From positions 1 to 7,424 of the forward strand of contig JAUVRN010000084.1 of assembly GCA_030597645.1 (NCBI GenBank): 7,424 bases of DNA, read 5' to 3'. The notes under the pieces were generated by a model. That model searched no databases. It was not told the origin of the DNA and saw nothing but the letters and a program-made list of their open reading frames with translations. The position numbers were made by a program, and so were the translations under genes. Origin of the DNA: Candidatus Zixiibacteriota bacterium (GTDB lineage: Bacteria; Zixibacteria; MSB-5A5; JAUVRN01). Positions 7,019 to 7,424 of this stretch are shown in pieces (the first letter of the stretch is position 1; each line of letters opens with the position of its first letter).

Positions 7019-7045
7019 CAGCAGGTTAAGGGCCTTAAGTTGCTG
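7019..7045. repeat. 27-base interrupted palindrome, candidate operator or hairpin
   Basis: The core is TTAAGG-G-CCTTAA (7026-7038), perfect over 13 bases. Two mismatched positions on each side separate it from matching outer arms CAGCA (7019-7023) and TGCTG (7041-7045), so 11 of 13 base pairs match around the central G (7032). A second perfect dyad, CCTGC-A-GCAGG (7015-7025), overlaps its left arm. There is no T-run on either side, so it is not an ordinary terminator. It sits about 40-70 bases upstream of the candidate kinase promoter and fits an operator or activator site. Confidence 0.5.
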
Positions 7046-7106
7046 ATCTGTTGACTCTGGGACGGCCGACGGTCACGTTCGTCGCCTTTTCCTTTCGTAC
7101 AAGTGT

Positions 7107-7130
7107 CAACATTTGAAACCATCAATGTTG
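7107..7130. repeat. Inverted repeat CAACATT-N10-AATGTTG
   Basis: Two perfect 7-base arms (7107-7113 and 7124-7130) are separated by 10 bases, with centre about 220 bases upstream of the start site predicted from the -24/-12-like element. Arm length and distance are compatible with an upstream activator site for a Fis-HTH regulator, but this is unproven. Confidence 0.4.
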
Positions 7131-7221
7131 TCGGATTAAACGCTTCACAGAGCACGTAACTCATTGACGGGCATAGCATTCACTTTTTTGACTGCCAGCC
7201 ACGTAAACGAATTAAACAAGA

Positions 7222-7234
7222 GCGCCCATGGCGC
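7222..7234. repeat. Short dyad GCGCC-CAT-GGCGC
   Basis: Perfect 5-base arms around CAT, GC-rich inside an otherwise AT-leaning stretch. It could be a minor binding site; it may equally be chance. Confidence 0.25.
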
Positions 7235-7256
7235 CTCTCCATCAGAACAGGCAGGC

Positions 7257-7270
7257 ATGGTGGAAACCAT
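7257..7270. repeat. Short dyad ATGGT-GGAA-ACCAT
   Basis: Perfect 5-base arms with a 4-base centre, about 75 bases upstream of the predicted plus-strand start site. The right half contains GAAACCAT, which also occurs inside the larger dyad at 7115-7122, 148 bases away. Confidence 0.3.
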
Positions 7271-7313
7271 TCTAATACAACGGGTTGCAATACTTGTGAA
7301 AAATATCACGAGT

Positions 7314-7329
7314 CGGCATGCCAGATGCG
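7314..7329 (+). promoter_or_regulatory. Candidate sigma-54 (-24/-12) promoter for the gene at 7390
   Basis: CGGCATG-N4-ATGCG keeps the two essential dinucleotides, GG (7315-7316) and GC (7327-7328), with the required 10-base spacing. It deviates from consensus at several flanking positions (C for T before GG, AT for TT before GC). Start would be near 7340. It is the only site on this strand between 6914 and 7389 that I found to keep the GG-N10-GC core in a near-consensus context. The divergently encoded sigma-54 activator makes it plausible. Confidence 0.3.
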
Positions 7330-7337
7330 ACTACAAA

Positions 7338-7351
7338 CGGTCGCGTGACCG
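7338..7351 (+). repeat. Short dyad CGGTC-GCGT-GACCG at the predicted transcript start
   Basis: Perfect 5-base arms with a 4-base loop. If the -24/-12-like element is real, this hairpin would form at the very 5' end of the mRNA for the gene at 7390 and might stabilise it. Confidence 0.3.
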
Positions 7352-7375
7352 ACTCCGAATAGAGCAGGGACACGC

Positions 7376-7383
7376 GGAGGTGA
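7376..7383 (+). promoter_or_regulatory. Strong Shine-Dalgarno of the right-edge gene
   Basis: GGAGGTGA is an eight-base match to the complement of the 16S rRNA 3' end, ending 6 bases before ATG 7390. This is the strongest ribosome binding site in the window and the main reason to call a gene here. Confidence 0.75.
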
Positions 7384-7389
7384 GAAGTC

Positions 7390-7424
7390 ATGGTCGCAAT
7401 GTTGGTCGTTTTCATGTTCCTGGC
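7390..7424 (+). CDS. Start of an unidentified protein with a hydrophobic N-terminus (partial, off right edge)
   Basis: Only 11 complete codons are visible: MVAMLVVFMFL. The very hydrophobic start without an Arg/Lys-rich n-region suggests an N-terminal membrane anchor rather than a classical signal peptide. The call rests on the near-ideal Shine-Dalgarno and on the long regulatory region before it. It is divergent from the kinase operon and could be its regulatory target; that is inference. The family cannot be recognised from this fragment. Confidence 0.65.
   Translation, partial: MVAMLVVFMFL

Larger units (their letters stand above)
6914..7389. other. Dyad-rich divergent regulatory region (476 bases)
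   Basis: No credible gene is seen; the 60-residue minus-strand frame at 6997-7179 is low in complexity at its Arg/Cys-rich end and has no family character. The region is less GC-rich than the flanking genes. It contains a candidate kinase promoter, a large palindrome (7019-7045), further inverted repeats at 7107-7130, 7222-7234, 7257-7270 and 7338-7351, and a -24/-12-like element (7314-7329). The density of dyads suggests several protein-binding sites or folded leaders serving the two divergent units. Confidence 0.6.

Noticed and set aside
1..7424. CRISPR array, tRNA/rRNA genes, insertion sequences
   Set aside because: No regularly spaced repeats, tRNA-like cloverleaf, rRNA segments, transposase frames or terminal inverted repeats were seen by eye.

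Overview
The window comes from a Gram-negative bacterium with GC-rich DNA. It encodes outer-membrane beta-barrel proteins with signal peptides, a sigma-54 activator, and a sensor kinase with c-type haem motifs in its periplasmic domain. The phylum cannot be fixed from sequence alone. Haem-c sensor kinases beside NtrC-type regulators are common in anaerobic or respiratory lineages such as Geobacter-like deltaproteobacteria, but that is only a hint.

Layout, left to right. Positions 1-413 (-) hold the N-terminal part of an exported DUF2490-like outer-membrane barrel protein that runs off the left edge. Positions 414-803 are a divergent spacer that may contain the wreck of a small exported-protein gene (413-599, -). 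Positions 804-2132 (+) encode an NhaA Na+/H+ antiporter with its key residues intact. Positions 2217-3314 (+) encode a porin of the OprP/OprO type, probably on the same transcript. A short convergent spacer (3315-3421) holds only weak dyads. On the minus strand, 6913 down to 3422 is a tightly packed three-gene operon: a membrane histidine kinase with CXXCH and CX4CH motifs in its sensor domain, a complete NtrC-type regulator (receiver, AAA+ with GAFTGA, Fis HTH), and a small archaemetzincin-type zinc metalloprotease. The kinase and regulator genes overlap by 8 bases, and the regulator and protease are 5 bases apart.

Positions 6914-7389 form a 476-base non-coding region rich in inverted repeats. 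It includes an imperfect 27-base palindrome upstream of the kinase, a sigma-70-like promoter for the kinase, and a -24/-12-like element ahead of a new plus-strand gene that starts at 7390 behind a near-ideal Shine-Dalgarno and runs off the right edge.

Working model (inference): the kinase senses redox state or a ligand through periplasmic haem, phosphorylates the sigma-54 activator, and the activator may drive the divergent gene at 7390 from the dyad-rich region. The archaemetzincin made with the pair has no signal peptide and would act in the cytoplasm. A redox-type two-component system co-transcribed with an archaemetzincin is the most unusual arrangement here. The nhaA-porin pair and the left-edge barrel gene look like ordinary envelope and ion-homeostasis genes.
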